Shown here: piece after piece, positions 1-8,787 of the stretch
Position numbering within the stretch: position 1 is the stretch's first letter
How the letters are laid out: each line of letters opens with the position of its first letter
Assembly (NCBI RefSeq): GCF_037094685.1
Contig: NZ_CP146614.1
Coordinates: 4,092,001 to 4,156,000, forward strand
DNA from: Massilia sp. METH4
Lineage (GTDB): Bacteria > Pseudomonadota > Gammaproteobacteria > Burkholderiales > Burkholderiaceae_D
Direction of reading: 5' to 3'
Length of the DNA stretch: 64,000 nucleotides
Notes under the pieces: generated by a model
Told to the model about the DNA's origin: nothing
Database searches by the model: none
The model's input: the letters and a program-made list of their open reading frames with translations, nothing else
Position numbers and translations under genes: made by a program

Positions 1-254
1 CCCATACTCCATGGACTGATGCAATAGCTCTCGCTATCGCCGGGTGGTGCGGCTGTGAGCACAACACCAAGTTTCTTTATTTTTGACGCCTGATCATGGT
101 TAAGACTTCCTAGCACATCTTTAAATGTTGCAATGGCCGCGTCCTGAAAATTAACGTAGTACTGTTCCGATGCATTACTGGTTTGGCTTGCCGCGTCCCG
201 ATGAGTCAACAATGCTACAGCGGTGAGCGCCGAAATAGTGAGGAACTTAATCAT
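1..254 (-). CDS. Hypothetical exported protein (3' part beyond window)
   Basis: An open frame runs leftward from an ATG at 254 to the window edge without a stop (84 codons visible). It begins with a short basic and hydrophobic stretch (MIKFLTISALTAVALLT) that looks like a signal peptide, followed by a polar region with no motif I recognise. Its start overlaps the last 8 bases of the upstream gene (247–783), which suggests translational coupling and a two-gene operon. Base composition is more A+T-rich than the housekeeping genes further right. Function is unknown and the protein is incomplete here. Confidence 0.5.
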   Translation of the reverse strand, partial: MIKFLTISALTAVALLTHRDAASQTSNASEQYYVNFQDAAIATFKDVLGSLNHDQASKIKKLGVVLTAAPPGDSESYCISPWSM

Positions 255-783
255 TGTTCTGTTCTCGCACAATACTGCCGAGGCGACTGAGAATTCTTAT
301 TGTTTCGCTACGCTCTTCGGCATCATTAATACCGTTACTCCCGGCTCTGCGTAACGCGGCATTAGCCTTTGCAGTAGCCTGCTCAACGTCATTGGGTGTG
401 ATATCACTTAACCCGGAATCAAATCTACGCTTCTTAATGTAGAGAAAGCAAGGCGAACTACCTACGTTGTTATTTTGGGAGGCGAGTTGAATGGGGAGCT
501 TGGTTGTCTCTGTGGATATGCCTTCTGAAATTTCAATCGGCCGGTTCACTACGGACAGCAACAACCAAATACCTAACGCGGAGATCACTGCACCCGGTCC
601 CCCGGATGCAAGCTTTAACTTCAAGCCTAAACCTGCAAATTCGCCCTTCGTAGCCACCGTTATGAAGTTCATATATAGGCGCCATCCTAAATAAATACAT
701 AGAACTCCTGCTAGGGCGCATATGATGAGCAGCACTGAACGGGTCATAGCCATTACCATGTCGATACTGTCCGGCGGACTCAT
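247..783 (-). CDS. Hypothetical membrane protein, 178 aa
   Basis: This 178-residue protein has two hydrophobic segments, roughly residues 14–38 (rich in L, I, V) and 62–80 (ending IWLLLSVV). A polar, charged C-terminal half from about residue 85 to the end follows. I recognise no catalytic motif or family. It overlaps the start of the next leftward gene by 8 bases, so the two are probably co-expressed. Codon use is A+T-richer than the genes from 1.2 kb onward, which hints at an accessory or recently acquired origin. It could be a two-helix anchor for a partner encoded by the downstream gene; that is inference only. Confidence 0.55.
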   Translation of the reverse strand: MSPPDSIDMVMAMTRSVLLIICALAGVLCIYLGWRLYMNFITVATKGEFAGLGLKLKLASGGPGAVISALGIWLLLSVVNRPIEISEGISTETTKLPIQLASQNNNVGSSPCFLYIKKRRFDSGLSDITPNDVEQATAKANAALRRAGSNGINDAEERSETIRILSRLGSIVREQNND

Positions 784-948
784 GATGACTCCAGGTACAA
801 TTTTTCTTACTATAATCTTCTGCGATTAAATCGGCTAGCTTGTGTTGTTTTCCTGCTCTTCTAGCGTGGAAGGCTCATTGTGCGCGCGAATGCCGATCTC
901 AACGAATAGAGTAAGGCGTACAAGTACCCAAACCCTGTTTCTCTCCCC

Positions 949-1004
949 AAAAAAACCGAAGGCCCCGCCCGCAGACCGTATCGCTACGGGCTGCTGCGGA
1001 GCCT
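949..1004 (-). terminator. Terminator after the small membrane protein gene
   Basis: Read leftward, this is a long stacked hairpin whose arms pair in four blocks (AGGC/GCCT, CCGC/GCGG, GCAG/CTGC, CCGTA/TACGG) around a TCGC-type tetraloop. It is followed by a run of seven T's on the minus strand (bases 955–949). Position and polarity fit the end of the transcript carrying 1028–1147. Confidence 0.6.
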
Positions 1005-1027
1005 GTGCTTGCTAAGCGCAGCGTTCG

Positions 1028-1147
1028 CTATTCTTCGTGATAGCGGTCGGTCAGTTTGCCGTGGCCACCCCGGCTTTCCGAAATGATTTCAAAGGCGATC
1101 AGCGCCACGGTGGCTACGAAGATGCCGATCGTCAGCAGAGTAGGCAT
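1028..1147 (-). CDS. Small single-helix membrane protein, 39 aa
   Basis: This short frame (ATG at 1147, stop at 1028) encodes 39 residues. The hydrophobic N-terminal helix (MPTLLTIGIFVATVALIAFE) is followed by a charged tail ending DRYHEE. The helix resembles the first transmembrane segment of ArsB/CitM-type ion transporters, but there is no continuation, so this is either a genuine microprotein or a relic. A terminator follows it immediately, which favours a real transcription unit. Its position next to sixA gives no functional clue. Confidence 0.4.
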   Translation of the reverse strand: MPTLLTIGIFVATVALIAFEIISESRGGHGKLTDRYHEE

Positions 1148-1270
1148 GATAAATCAGCCATCCTTTCGGAAGGCTGCTCCCTTGTTGAACTACCACATCG
1201 AGAAACTACACCCGTACTACATTTAAACTGTAGCAGACGATTCGGCCTTTTCAAGGGAGGGGGGAAGGCC

Positions 1271-1738
1271 CTATTTGTTGACGAGATCGGCCGCCATCAC
1301 GGCCTTCAGGTGCAGGCTGGACGGGTCTTCCGGGTCCTTCTGCACGAACCACCACGCGGCGGCTTTCTTCATCTCGAAGTCCAGCGCCTCGCCCGTCAGC
1401 AGCAGGGCCGCCACCTGGCCCAGCGTGGGCTGGTGGCCCACGATCACCACGGTTTCCTTGCCAGCCGGCCAATTGGCCGCTTGCAGGATCGCCTCGGGTG
1501 ACGCGCCGGGCACCAGTTCCGCGTTCGTCTTGTATTTGCGGCCGAGCCCTTCGGCCGTCTGCACGGTGCGCACGGCCGGGCTCACGAGGATGCGGCAGCT
1601 TTCCGGCAGTTGCGAGTCGAGCCATTTGCCCATGCGCCGGGCCTGCTTCACGCCTTTCGGGGTCAACGCGCGTTCCAGGTCCGGCAAGCCTTCATGGCCG
1701 TCTTCGGCTTCGGCATGGCGCCACAGGATCAAGTCCAT
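1271..1738 (-). CDS. sixA: Phosphohistidine phosphatase SixA
   Basis: This 155-residue protein belongs to the histidine phosphatase (phosphoglycerate-mutase-like) superfamily. The RHA motif at residues 7–9 carries the phospho-accepting His8, and a second conserved histidine sits in GHQP near residue 102. Length matches SixA, a small cytoplasmic enzyme that removes phosphate from phosphohistidine on HPt domains or on the nitrogen phosphotransferase system. It starts 26 bases after the stop of ppk1 and reads in the same direction, so the two probably share a transcript. The physiological substrate here cannot be told from sequence. Confidence 0.9.
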   Translation of the reverse strand: MDLILWRHAEAEDGHEGLPDLERALTPKGVKQARRMGKWLDSQLPESCRILVSPAVRTVQTAEGLGRKYKTNAELVPGASPEAILQAANWPAGKETVVIVGHQPTLGQVAALLLTGEALDFEMKKAAAWWFVQKDPEDPSSLHLKAVMAADLVNK

Positions 1739-1764
1739 CGAATTCCTTTCCTATCAAATCTCAC

Positions 1765-3879
1765 TTAGCCGGCCATGGTGCCGAGCGTCTGCATCAGGTA
1801 TTGCTGGGCGCCGAAGGGCTGCTGCTTGCCGCGCGGCTTGCGGCGCTGGTAGTGGCCGTCCGGTTCCAGCTCCCAGGCATTGGTGTTGTCCTTCAGGTAG
1901 GGGTTCAGGCCCTCGGCCATCACGCGGCGCTTCAGCGCGCGGTCCAGCACTGGGAACGCTACCTCGATGCGGCGGAACAGGTTGCGGCTCATCCAGTCCG
2001 CGCTGGCCAGGTAGACGTCGTGCGCCAGGTCGTTGCGGAAGTAATAGATGCGGCTGTGCTCGAGGAAGCGGCCGATGATGGAGCGCACCTTGATGTTTTC
2101 CGACAGGCCGGGCACGCCCGGCCGCAGCGTGCAGGCGCCGCGCACGATCAGGTCGATCTTCACGCCATCCTGCGACGCCGCGTACAGCGCGCGGATCACC
2201 GATTCGTCGACCATCGCGTTCACCTTCACGATGATGCGGCCGGGCTTGCCGGACTTGGCGATCTTCGCCTCGTTGCGGATCGCCTTGATGATCTCGCTTT
2301 GCAGGGCGAACGGCGCCAGCCACACATGGTGCAGCTTTTGCGGCTTGGCCAGGCTCGTCAGGTGCATGAACACCTCGTTCACGTCGCGGGCCAGGCTCGG
2401 CTCGCACGTGAGCACGCCGAAGTCCGTGTAGAACTTCGTCGTGGTCGGGTGGTAGTTGCCCGTGCCCAGGTGGGCGTAATAGCGCAGCTCGGAATGGTCC
2501 GCCGTGCCTTCGCGGCGGATCACCAGCGCGATCTTCGCGTGGGTCTTCAGGCCCACCACGCCGTAGACGACTTGAGCACCGACCTGTTCGAGCTTGTCGG
2601 CCCAGTTGATGTTCGCTTCCTCGTCGAAGCGCGCCATCAGTTCCACCACCACCGTCACTTCCTTGCCCAGCCGCGCGGCCAGGATCAGCGCTTCCATCAG
2701 GTCCGAGTTCATGCCGGTGCGGTAGACGGTCTGCTTGATCGCCACCACGGCCGGGTCGGTGGCCGCCTGCCGGATGAAGTCGATCACCGTCTGGAACGAC
2801 TGGAACGGGTGGTGCAGCAGGATATCCTGCTTGCGCAGCGTGGCGAAGATGTCGCCGCCTGTCGGCTGCACGCCCGGCATGAACGGCGGGAAGCGCAGTT
2901 CCGGCATCTTCGTGTGCTCGATGATCTCGTTGAGCCGCACCATGTTCACAGGGCCGTCCACCTGGTACAGGCGGCTGCGGTCCAGGTCGAACTGGTCGAG
3001 CAGGAATTGCGAGAGTTCCGGCGGGCAGTTCTTTGCCACTTCCAGGCGCACCGAGCGGCCGAACTGGCGGCCCTGCAATTCGCCCTTCAGCGCCTGGCGC
3101 AGGTTCTTCACTTCATCCTCGTCCACCCACAGGTCGGAGTCGCGCGTCACGCGGAACTGCGAATAGGCCATCACTTCGCGGCCGGCGAACAGGTCGGAAA
3201 TATGGGCATGGATGATCGACGACAGCAGGCAGAAGCAGGTGCCCGGCTTGTCCGACAGTTCATCCGGCAGCTTGATCACGCGAGGCAGCACGCGCGGTGC
3301 CTTCACGATGGCGATGGCCGTGCCGCGGCCGAACGCATCCTTGCCGGACAGGGCAACGATGAAGTTCAGGCTTTTATTGACGACTTGGGGGAAGGGGTGG
3401 GCCGGGTCGAGGCCGATGGGGGTGAGGAGGGGGCGGACTTCGCGTTCGAAATAATCCTTGATCCAGACGCGCTGCGCTTCGGTGCGTTCGGTGTTCCGGA
3501 GCAGGTGCACCCCATGCTCTTTCAGCAGCGGCAGGATCTGCGTATTCAATATGTCGTATTGCCGCGCCACCAGCGCATGGCACTCGGCCGATACGCGATT
3601 CAGGTTGGCGGTGAGGGCAGGGTGTTCCGACAGCTTGCCATCGACGGTCGCCGCCGCCAGCAGGCTCGCTACGCGCACCTCGAAGAATTCGTCGAGGTTG
3701 CTGGAGGTGATGCACAGGTATCGCAGCCGCTCGAGCACGGGAATCGAGGGATCTTCGGCTTGCGCCATGACGCGGCGGTTGAAGGCAAGTTGAGAAAGTT
3801 CGCGGTCGAGGAACTGGGTATGTCGCGAGACTTCCGCTCGGGTTTCTGGCTTCATCGTCTTTGCTGTTTTTCTATTCAT
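1765..3879 (-). CDS. ppk1: Polyphosphate kinase 1
   Basis: At 704 residues this has the usual length and domain order of PPK1: an N-terminal helical domain (about 20–130), a head domain, and two phospholipase-D-like C-terminal domains. It polymerises the gamma-phosphate of ATP into inorganic polyphosphate. The autophosphorylated histidine is His447 in the GLKTHAK motif, and the following GTGNYHP motif has His477. The ATG at 3879 lacks an obvious ribosome binding site; an internal ATG eight codons later is an alternative. A Pho box with a matched –10 element lies about 50 bases upstream (3927–3960), so expression should rise on phosphate starvation together with pst. sixA follows 26 bases downstream. 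Confidence 0.95.
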   Translation of the reverse strand: MNRKTAKTMKPETRAEVSRHTQFLDRELSQLAFNRRVMAQAEDPSIPVLERLRYLCITSSNLDEFFEVRVASLLAAATVDGKLSEHPALTANLNRVSAECHALVARQYDILNTQILPLLKEHGVHLLRNTERTEAQRVWIKDYFEREVRPLLTPIGLDPAHPFPQVVNKSLNFIVALSGKDAFGRGTAIAIVKAPRVLPRVIKLPDELSDKPGTCFCLLSSIIHAHISDLFAGREVMAYSQFRVTRDSDLWVDEDEVKNLRQALKGELQGRQFGRSVRLEVAKNCPPELSQFLLDQFDLDRSRLYQVDGPVNMVRLNEIIEHTKMPELRFPPFMPGVQPTGGDIFATLRKQDILLHHPFQSFQTVIDFIRQAATDPAVVAIKQTVYRTGMNSDLMEALILAARLGKEVTVVVELMARFDEEANINWADKLEQVGAQVVYGVVGLKTHAKIALVIRREGTADHSELRYYAHLGTGNYHPTTTKFYTDFGVLTCEPSLARDVNEVFMHLTSLAKPQKLHHVWLAPFALQSEIIKAIRNEAKIAKSGKPGRIIVKVNAMVDESVIRALYAASQDGVKIDLIVRGACTLRPGVPGLSENIKVRSIIGRFLEHSRIYYFRNDLAHDVYLASADWMSRNLFRRIEVAFPVLDRALKRRVMAEGLNPYLKDNTNAWELEPDGHYQRRKPRGKQQPFGAQQYLMQTLGTMAG

Positions 3880-3926
3880 TATTACAAGATTTTAGCGCCT
3901 CCCATGGTGACGCTGGCGCTCATGAC

Positions 3927-3960
3927 AGTGTAGATAAGAAATATGACAACAACATGACAT
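3927..3960 (-). promoter_or_regulatory. Pho box and –10 element of ppk1
   Basis: On the minus strand two TGTCAT half-sites stand 11 bases apart (bases 3959–3954 and 3948–3943), the direct-repeat spacing of a PhoB site. Exactly 9 bases after the second GTCATA comes TACACT (3932–3927), which serves as the –10. The same geometry is found at pstS. In PhoB-dependent promoters the Pho box replaces the –35 element, and this fits that arrangement. Confidence 0.75.
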
Positions 3961-4090
3961 TGCCGAAAGCCTATCAAGAGTTTATGACAGAGGTTTTTGC
4001 TAGCAATTTCAAAGACTTGGATCTATTGTGACAAGCGATGGCGCGAGTTATGACAAGTTCTGCGGGCGAATATTTCAACTTCGGTCAAAC

Positions 4091-4124
4091 ATGTCATAAA
4101 GCCGTCACAATCCCTGACTACACT
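4091..4124 (+). promoter_or_regulatory. Pho box and –10 element of pstS
   Basis: TGTCAT (4092–4097) and CGTCAC (4103–4108) form an 11-base-spaced direct repeat matching the PhoB consensus. Nine bases after GTCACA comes TACACT (4119–4124) as the –10. The pstS start codon lies about 44 bases further on. Element and spacing mirror the divergent ppk1 promoter. Confidence 0.85.
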
Positions 4125-4167
4125 GCGCAGCATTCAAAACCCCAACCCCCGAAAGAGGAACTTTGAT

Positions 4168-5211
4168 ATGCGTATGAAACAGTTGATGGCCTCCCTCATC
4201 GTAGGCGCTTCCGCAGCAGTGGCCTTCACTACCGCCGCCGCAGCGGACATGACCGGCGCCGGTGCTACCTTCCCGTACCCGATCTATGCCAAATGGGCCG
4301 AGATGTACAAGGCTTCCACCGGCAACGGTCTGAATTATGCTTCCGTGGGCTCGGGCGCAGGTATCAAGCAAATCAAGGCGAAGACCGTCGATTTCGGCGC
4401 TTCCGACATGCCTCTGAAGGTCGAAGACCTGAACGAATCCGGTCTGATGCAGTTCCCGGCCATCATGGGTGGCGTTGTCACCGTGGTCAACCTGCCGGGT
4501 CTCCAGCCGGGCCAGCTGAAGCTGACCGGCCAGGTCGTCGGCGATATCTACCTGGGCAAGATCACCAAGTGGAACGATCCGGCCATCGCCACGCTGAACG
4601 CCGGCGTGAAGCTGCCGGATGAAGACATCACCGTCGTGCACCGTGCCGACAGCTCGGGCACCTCGTTCCTGTTCACGGACTTCCTGTCGAAGACCAACGA
4701 AGAGTTCAAGACGAAGGTCGGCGCCAACAGCGCCGTGAAATGGCCGACCGGCGTGGGCGGCAAGGGCAACGAAGGCGTGGCCGCCAACGTGCAGCGCATC
4801 AAGGGCGCCATCGGCTACGTGGAATGGGCATACGCCAAGAAGAGCAAGATGCAGCACACCCAGCTGCGCAACAAGGATGGCGTGTTCCTGCAGCCGGACG
4901 ACGAGAACTTCAAGGCCGCCGCCGCCAACGCCGCCTGGACCACCACCCCGGGCTTCGGCGTGGTGCTGACCGACCAGCCGGGCAAGCAATCCTGGCCGAT
5001 CACCGGCGTGTCGTTCATCCTGATGTACAAGCAGCAGGCCGACGCGGCGAAGGGCAAGGAAGTGGTCAAGTTCTTCGACTGGGCCTTCGCCAACGGCGAC
5101 AAGGCCGCCACCGAACTGGACTACGTGCCGCTGCCGGAATCGGTGGTCAAGCAAGTGCAAGCCGCGTGGAAGCAGAACCTGAAAGACGCTTCCGGCAAAG
5201 CACTGTACTGA
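4168..5211 (+). CDS. pstS: Phosphate ABC transporter, periplasmic binding protein PstS
   Basis: This 347-residue precursor has a clear Sec signal peptide (residues 1–26, cleavage after TTAAAA). The mature protein starts with the GAGATFP segment typical of phosphate-binding proteins. Further phosphate-contact motifs are GSGAGI near residue 59 and RADSSGTSF near residue 156. It binds inorganic phosphate in the periplasm and delivers it to PstCA. A ribosome binding site (GAGGA) precedes the ATG, and the Pho-box promoter lies just upstream. A double stem-loop follows the stop codon, which probably keeps pstS mRNA more abundant than pstCAB. Confidence 0.97.
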   Translation: MRMKQLMASLIVGASAAVAFTTAAAADMTGAGATFPYPIYAKWAEMYKASTGNGLNYASVGSGAGIKQIKAKTVDFGASDMPLKVEDLNESGLMQFPAIMGGVVTVVNLPGLQPGQLKLTGQVVGDIYLGKITKWNDPAIATLNAGVKLPDEDITVVHRADSSGTSFLFTDFLSKTNEEFKTKVGANSAVKWPTGVGGKGNEGVAANVQRIKGAIGYVEWAYAKKSKMQHTQLRNKDGVFLQPDDENFKAAAANAAWTTTPGFGVVLTDQPGKQSWPITGVSFILMYKQQADAAKGKEVVKFFDWAFANGDKAATELDYVPLPESVVKQVQAAWKQNLKDASGKALY

Positions 5212-5226
5212 TCCATTGATCCTGCT

Positions 5227-5304
5227 CCCTCGGTCCCCCGAGGGGGTTATCCGGGGGAGCCCAGCCGAGCGTCAGCAAGGTGCAGGGATCTCCCGGATAA
5301 CCCT
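5227..5304 (+). other. Intercistronic stem-loops between pstS and pstC
   Basis: The 115-base gap holds two structures. The first is a short perfect hairpin (CCCTCGG/CCGAGGG, 5227–5244). The second is a larger inverted repeat whose arms (5243–5259 and 5290–5304, core GGGTTATCCGGG) enclose about 30 bases. No clean T-run follows, so partial termination or 3'-end protection of pstS mRNA is more likely than full termination. Confidence 0.55.
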
Positions 5305-5326
5305 ATTCTAAAAACGTCCAAAAACT

Positions 5327-6346
5327 ATGTCCATGAGTGCAGAAATTTCTTCCGTTCCCGGAGCAGAGTCGCAAGCGGCATCCACCGTGTCGCCGGCGGC
5401 GATGCAATCGGTGATGCGTCGGCAACGGATCCAGGACTGGGTCTTCCACAAGCTGACGATGGTGTTCGCCCTGTCCGTGCTGTTCGTGCTGGTCGGCATC
5501 ATCATCTCGCTCGCCATGGGCGCGTGGCCGGCACTGAAGGAATTCGGCCCCGGCTTCATCACGCGCGTGGAATGGGATCCGATCAACGACCAGTACGGCG
5601 CGCTGATCGCCATCGTGGGCACGCTGGCCACGGCCGGCATCGCGCTGCTGATCGCCTTCCCCGTGAGCTTCGGCATCGCCCTGTTCCTGACCGAGATCTG
5701 CCCCGTGTGGCTGAAGCGCCCGCTGGGTACCGCCATCGAGCTGCTGGCCGGCGTGCCCTCGATCATCTACGGCATGTGGGGCCTGTTCGTGTTCGTGCCG
5801 CTGTTCGGCGACCACGTGCAGCCGCTGCTCAAGGCCACGCTCGGCAAGCTGCCGGTCATCGGCGCGCTGTTTTCCGGCCCGACGATGGGCATCGGCATCC
5901 TGACCGCCGCCCTGATCCTGGCCATCATGATCATCCCGTTCATCTCTTCCGTGATGCGCGACGTGTTCGAGATCGTGCCGGCCGTGCTGAAGGAATCCGC
6001 GTATGGCCTGGGCTGCACGCGCTGGGAAGTGGTCAGCAAGATCGTGCTGCCATATACCAAGACCGGCGTGGTCGGCGGCGTGATGCTGGGCCTGGGCCGC
6101 GCGCTGGGCGAAACGATGGCCGTCACCTTCGTGATCGGCAACGCCAACAAGCTGTCCGCCTCGCTGTTCGCGCCGGGTAACTCGATCGCGTCCACCCTGG
6201 CCAACGAATTCGGCGAAGCGGCCACGCCCCTGCACGTGTCCTCGCTGTTCTCGCTGGCGCTGATCCTGTTCGTGATCACGTTCATCGTCCTGTCCGCCGC
6301 GAAGCTGATGCTGGCCGGTATGTCCCGCAAAGAAGGTGTCAAATAA
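5327..6346 (+). CDS. pstC: Phosphate ABC transporter permease PstC
   Basis: This is a 339-residue inner-membrane permease with about six hydrophobic segments after a roughly 40-residue cytoplasmic N-terminus. The binding-protein-dependent transport loop that contacts PstB is visible (E–A–A-like region [13 protein letters not shown], then [13 protein letters not shown]). With PstA it forms the phosphate channel. The stop codon overlaps the pstA start by one base (TAATG), so translation is coupled. The start ATG at 5327 is followed two codons later by another ATG, and either could be used. Confidence 0.97.
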   Translation: MSMSAEISSVPGAESQAASTVSPAAMQSVMRRQRIQDWVFHKLTMVFALSVLFVLVGIIISLAMGAWPALKEFGPGFITRVEWDPINDQYGALIAIVGTLATAGIALLIAFPVSFGIALFLTEICPVWLKRPLGTAIELLAGVPSIIYGMWGLFVFVPLFGDHVQPLLKATLGKLPVIGALFSGPTMGIGILTAALILAIMIIPFISSVMRDVFEIVPAVLKESAYGLGCTRWEVVSKIVLPYTKTGVVGGVMLGLGRALGETMAVTFVIGNANKLSASLFAPGNSIASTLANEFGEAATPLHVSSLFSLALILFVITFIVLSAAKLMLAGMSRKEGVK

Positions 6347-7206
6347 TGCAAACCGCTGCCATGAATCCCGTCTACCGTAAGCGACTGTGGACGCACCGCT
6401 TCGGCATCGCCCTGTCCGTGGCCGCCATGTCGGTCGGCGTCATCGTGCTGCTGTGGATCCTCGCCACGCTGCTGATCAACGGCTTCGCCGCGCTCACGCC
6501 GGCGCTGTTCACCGAAACCACCCCGGCGCCGGGCAGCGACGGCGGTGGCCTGATGAACGCCATCGTCGGCAGCCTGCTGATGGTCGGCCTGTCCACGCTC
6601 GTGTCCACGCCGATCGGCATCCTGGCCGGCATCTACCTGGCCGAATACGGTGAAGAGAACAAGCTGGCGCAGCTGACCCGCTTCGTCACGGACATCATGC
6701 TCTCGGCCCCGTCGATCGTCATCGGCCTGTTCGTCTACGCGCTGTACGTGGCCAACGTCAACCACTTCTCCGGTTATGCAGGTTCGCTGGCGCTGTCGCT
6801 GATCGCCATTCCCGTGGTCGTGCGCACCACCGACAATATGCTGCGCCTCGTGCCCAACAGCCTGCTGGAAGCCGCGTTCGCGCTGGGCGCGCCGCGCTGG
6901 AAGGTGGCGATGCTGGTGCGCCTGCGCGCCGTGAAGGCCGGCGTGGTGACGGGCGTGCTGCTGGCCGTGGCCCGCGTCTCCGGCGAGACCGCGCCGCTGC
7001 TGTTCACCGCGCTGAACAACCAGTTCTTCAACGCCGACATGAACAAGCCGATGGCCAACCTGCCATACGTGATCTACCAGTTCGCGATGAGCCCCTACGA
7101 CAACTGGCGCGAGCTGGCCTGGGGCGGCGCGCTGCTCGTCACGTTCAGCGTGCTGGCGCTGAATATCCTGTCGCGCACCGTCTTCACGCAGAAGATCCCG
7201 AATTGA
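6346..7206 (+). CDS. pstA: Phosphate ABC transporter permease PstA
   Basis: This 286-residue permease partners PstC. It has six predicted transmembrane helices and the conserved cytoplasmic loop (EAAFALGAPRWKV, then VARVSGETAPLLF) used to dock the ATPase. The start ATG shares its A with the pstC stop. Its 3' end lies 30 bases before pstB. Confidence 0.97.
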   Translation: MQTAAMNPVYRKRLWTHRFGIALSVAAMSVGVIVLLWILATLLINGFAALTPALFTETTPAPGSDGGGLMNAIVGSLLMVGLSTLVSTPIGILAGIYLAEYGEENKLAQLTRFVTDIMLSAPSIVIGLFVYALYVANVNHFSGYAGSLALSLIAIPVVVRTTDNMLRLVPNSLLEAAFALGAPRWKVAMLVRLRAVKAGVVTGVLLAVARVSGETAPLLFTALNNQFFNADMNKPMANLPYVIYQFAMSPYDNWRELAWGGALLVTFSVLALNILSRTVFTQKIPN

Positions 7207-7236
7207 ACAACGAATACACATCCAAGAGAACAGCCC

Positions 7237-8037
7237 ATGAGCGCGCAAGTGAACGCACCAATGACCGCACCGGCAAAGCAGGTTTCGAAGATCATCGAGA
7301 TCAAGAACCTCAATTTCTACTACGGCAAGACCCGCAGCCTGCATAACGTGAACCTGGATATCCACGAGCGCCAGGTGACGGCCTTCATCGGCCCGTCCGG
7401 CTGCGGCAAGTCCACGCTGCTGCGCACGCTGAACCGCATGTATGACCTGTACCCGGGTCAGCGCGCCGAAGGCACGATCGCCTACCGCGGCACCAATATC
7501 CTGGAAGCCGGGCAGGACGTGAACATGCTGCGCGCCAAGGTCGGCATGGTGTTCCAGAAGCCCACGCCGTTCCCCATGTCGATCTACGACAACATCGCCT
7601 TCGGCGTGCGCCTGTACGAAAACCTCTCGAAGGGTGAAATGGACGAGCGCGTGGAATGGGCGTTGAAGAAGGCCGCGCTGTGGACCGAGGTGAAGGACAA
7701 GCTGGGCAAGAGCGGTCTGTCGCTCTCCGGCGGCCAGCAGCAGCGCCTGTGCATCGCCCGCGGCGTGGCCGTCAAGCCCGACGTGCTGCTGCTCGACGAG
7801 CCGACGTCCGCGCTGGACCCGATCTCCACGTCGAAGGTGGAAGAACTGATCAGCGAACTGAAACAGGACTACACGATCGCCATCGTCACGCACAACATGC
7901 AGCAGGCTGCCCGCTGCTCGGACTACACCGCCTACATGTACCTGGGCGAGCTGGTCGAGTTCGGCGAAACGGACCAGATCTTCATGAACCCGGCCCGCAA
8001 GGAAACCCAGGACTACATCACCGGCCGCTTCGGCTGA
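7237..8037 (+). CDS. pstB: Phosphate ABC transporter ATP-binding protein PstB
   Basis: This 266-residue ATPase energises phosphate import. Walker A (GPSGCGKST) is at residues 52–60, the ABC signature (LSGGQQQRL) at 163–171, and Walker B (VLLLDEPT) at 183–190, followed by the switch histidine in [10 protein letters not shown] second ATG (codon 9) is a possible start, but the first has the better upstream purine stretch. phoU follows 35 bases downstream in the same operon. Confidence 0.97.
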   Translation: MSAQVNAPMTAPAKQVSKIIEIKNLNFYYGKTRSLHNVNLDIHERQVTAFIGPSGCGKSTLLRTLNRMYDLYPGQRAEGTIAYRGTNILEAGQDVNMLRAKVGMVFQKPTPFPMSIYDNIAFGVRLYENLSKGEMDERVEWALKKAALWTEVKDKLGKSGLSLSGGQQQRLCIARGVAVKPDVLLLDEPTSALDPISTSKVEELISELKQDYTIAIVTHNMQQAARCSDYTAYMYLGELVEFGETDQIFMNPARKETQDYITGRFG

Positions 8038-8072
8038 CGCACTGTTACTCATTATAGAAAGGGAACACCATC

Positions 8073-8780
8073 ATGATGGGTGAACATTCCTCCAAGGCCT
8101 ACGATCACGACCTGGAAGCGATCCGCTCCAAGGTGCTGCTGATGGGCGGCATGGTCGAGACGCAATTCCTCGATGCGATGACCTGCTTCCGCATCGGCAA
8201 CGTGGAACGGGCCGAGCGCGTGGTGCGCGAGGACGATGCCGTGAACCAGCTCGAAGTGCAGCTGGACGACCAGTGCAGCCACCTGATCGTGCGCCGTCAG
8301 CCCGCCGCCAACGACCTGCGCACGATCATGGCCACGATCAAGGTGATCACGGACCTCGAGCGCATCGGCGATGAAGCCACCAAGATTGCCCGCACGGCGA
8401 AAAGTCTGCACAGCCGCGGCGCCGTGACCGTGAACCATTACGAGATGGTGCGCAATATCGCCACGGCCACCAGCGACATGCTGCACGACGCGCTGGACGC
8501 GTTCGCGCGCAACGATCACACCCAGGCCATGGCGCTGATCGCCCAGGACGCCGTGATCGACCACGAGTTCCGCACGATCATGCGAAACCTGATCACGTTC
8601 ATGATGGAAGATCCGCGTACAATTTCGGCTGCGCTGGATACGATGTGGGTCGCCAAGGCGATCGAGCGCATCGGCGACCATGCCAAGAACATCGCCGAAT
8701 ACGTGATTTACGTGGTGGAAGGCGTCGACATCCGCCACAGCCGCACCGGCCTGCCGGGCGAGGGAACCAAGGAAGACTGA
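8073..8780 (+). CDS. phoU: Phosphate signalling regulator PhoU
   Basis: This 235-residue, all-helical protein has two PhoU repeats. The E(D)xxxN-type metal-site motifs are recognisable around residues 40–50 and 120–160, and ERIGDEATKIA and ERIGDHAKNIAEY occur at matching places in each half. PhoU dampens PhoR signalling when the Pst transporter is saturated. It sits between pstB and phoB, the usual position. The frame opens with tandem ATG codons, and the first is used here. Confidence 0.95.
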   Translation: MMGEHSSKAYDHDLEAIRSKVLLMGGMVETQFLDAMTCFRIGNVERAERVVREDDAVNQLEVQLDDQCSHLIVRRQPAANDLRTIMATIKVITDLERIGDEATKIARTAKSLHSRGAVTVNHYEMVRNIATATSDMLHDALDAFARNDHTQAMALIAQDAVIDHEFRTIMRNLITFMMEDPRTISAALDTMWVAKAIERIGDHAKNIAEYVIYVVEGVDIRHSRTGLPGEGTKED

Positions 8781-8787
8781 TACAACG

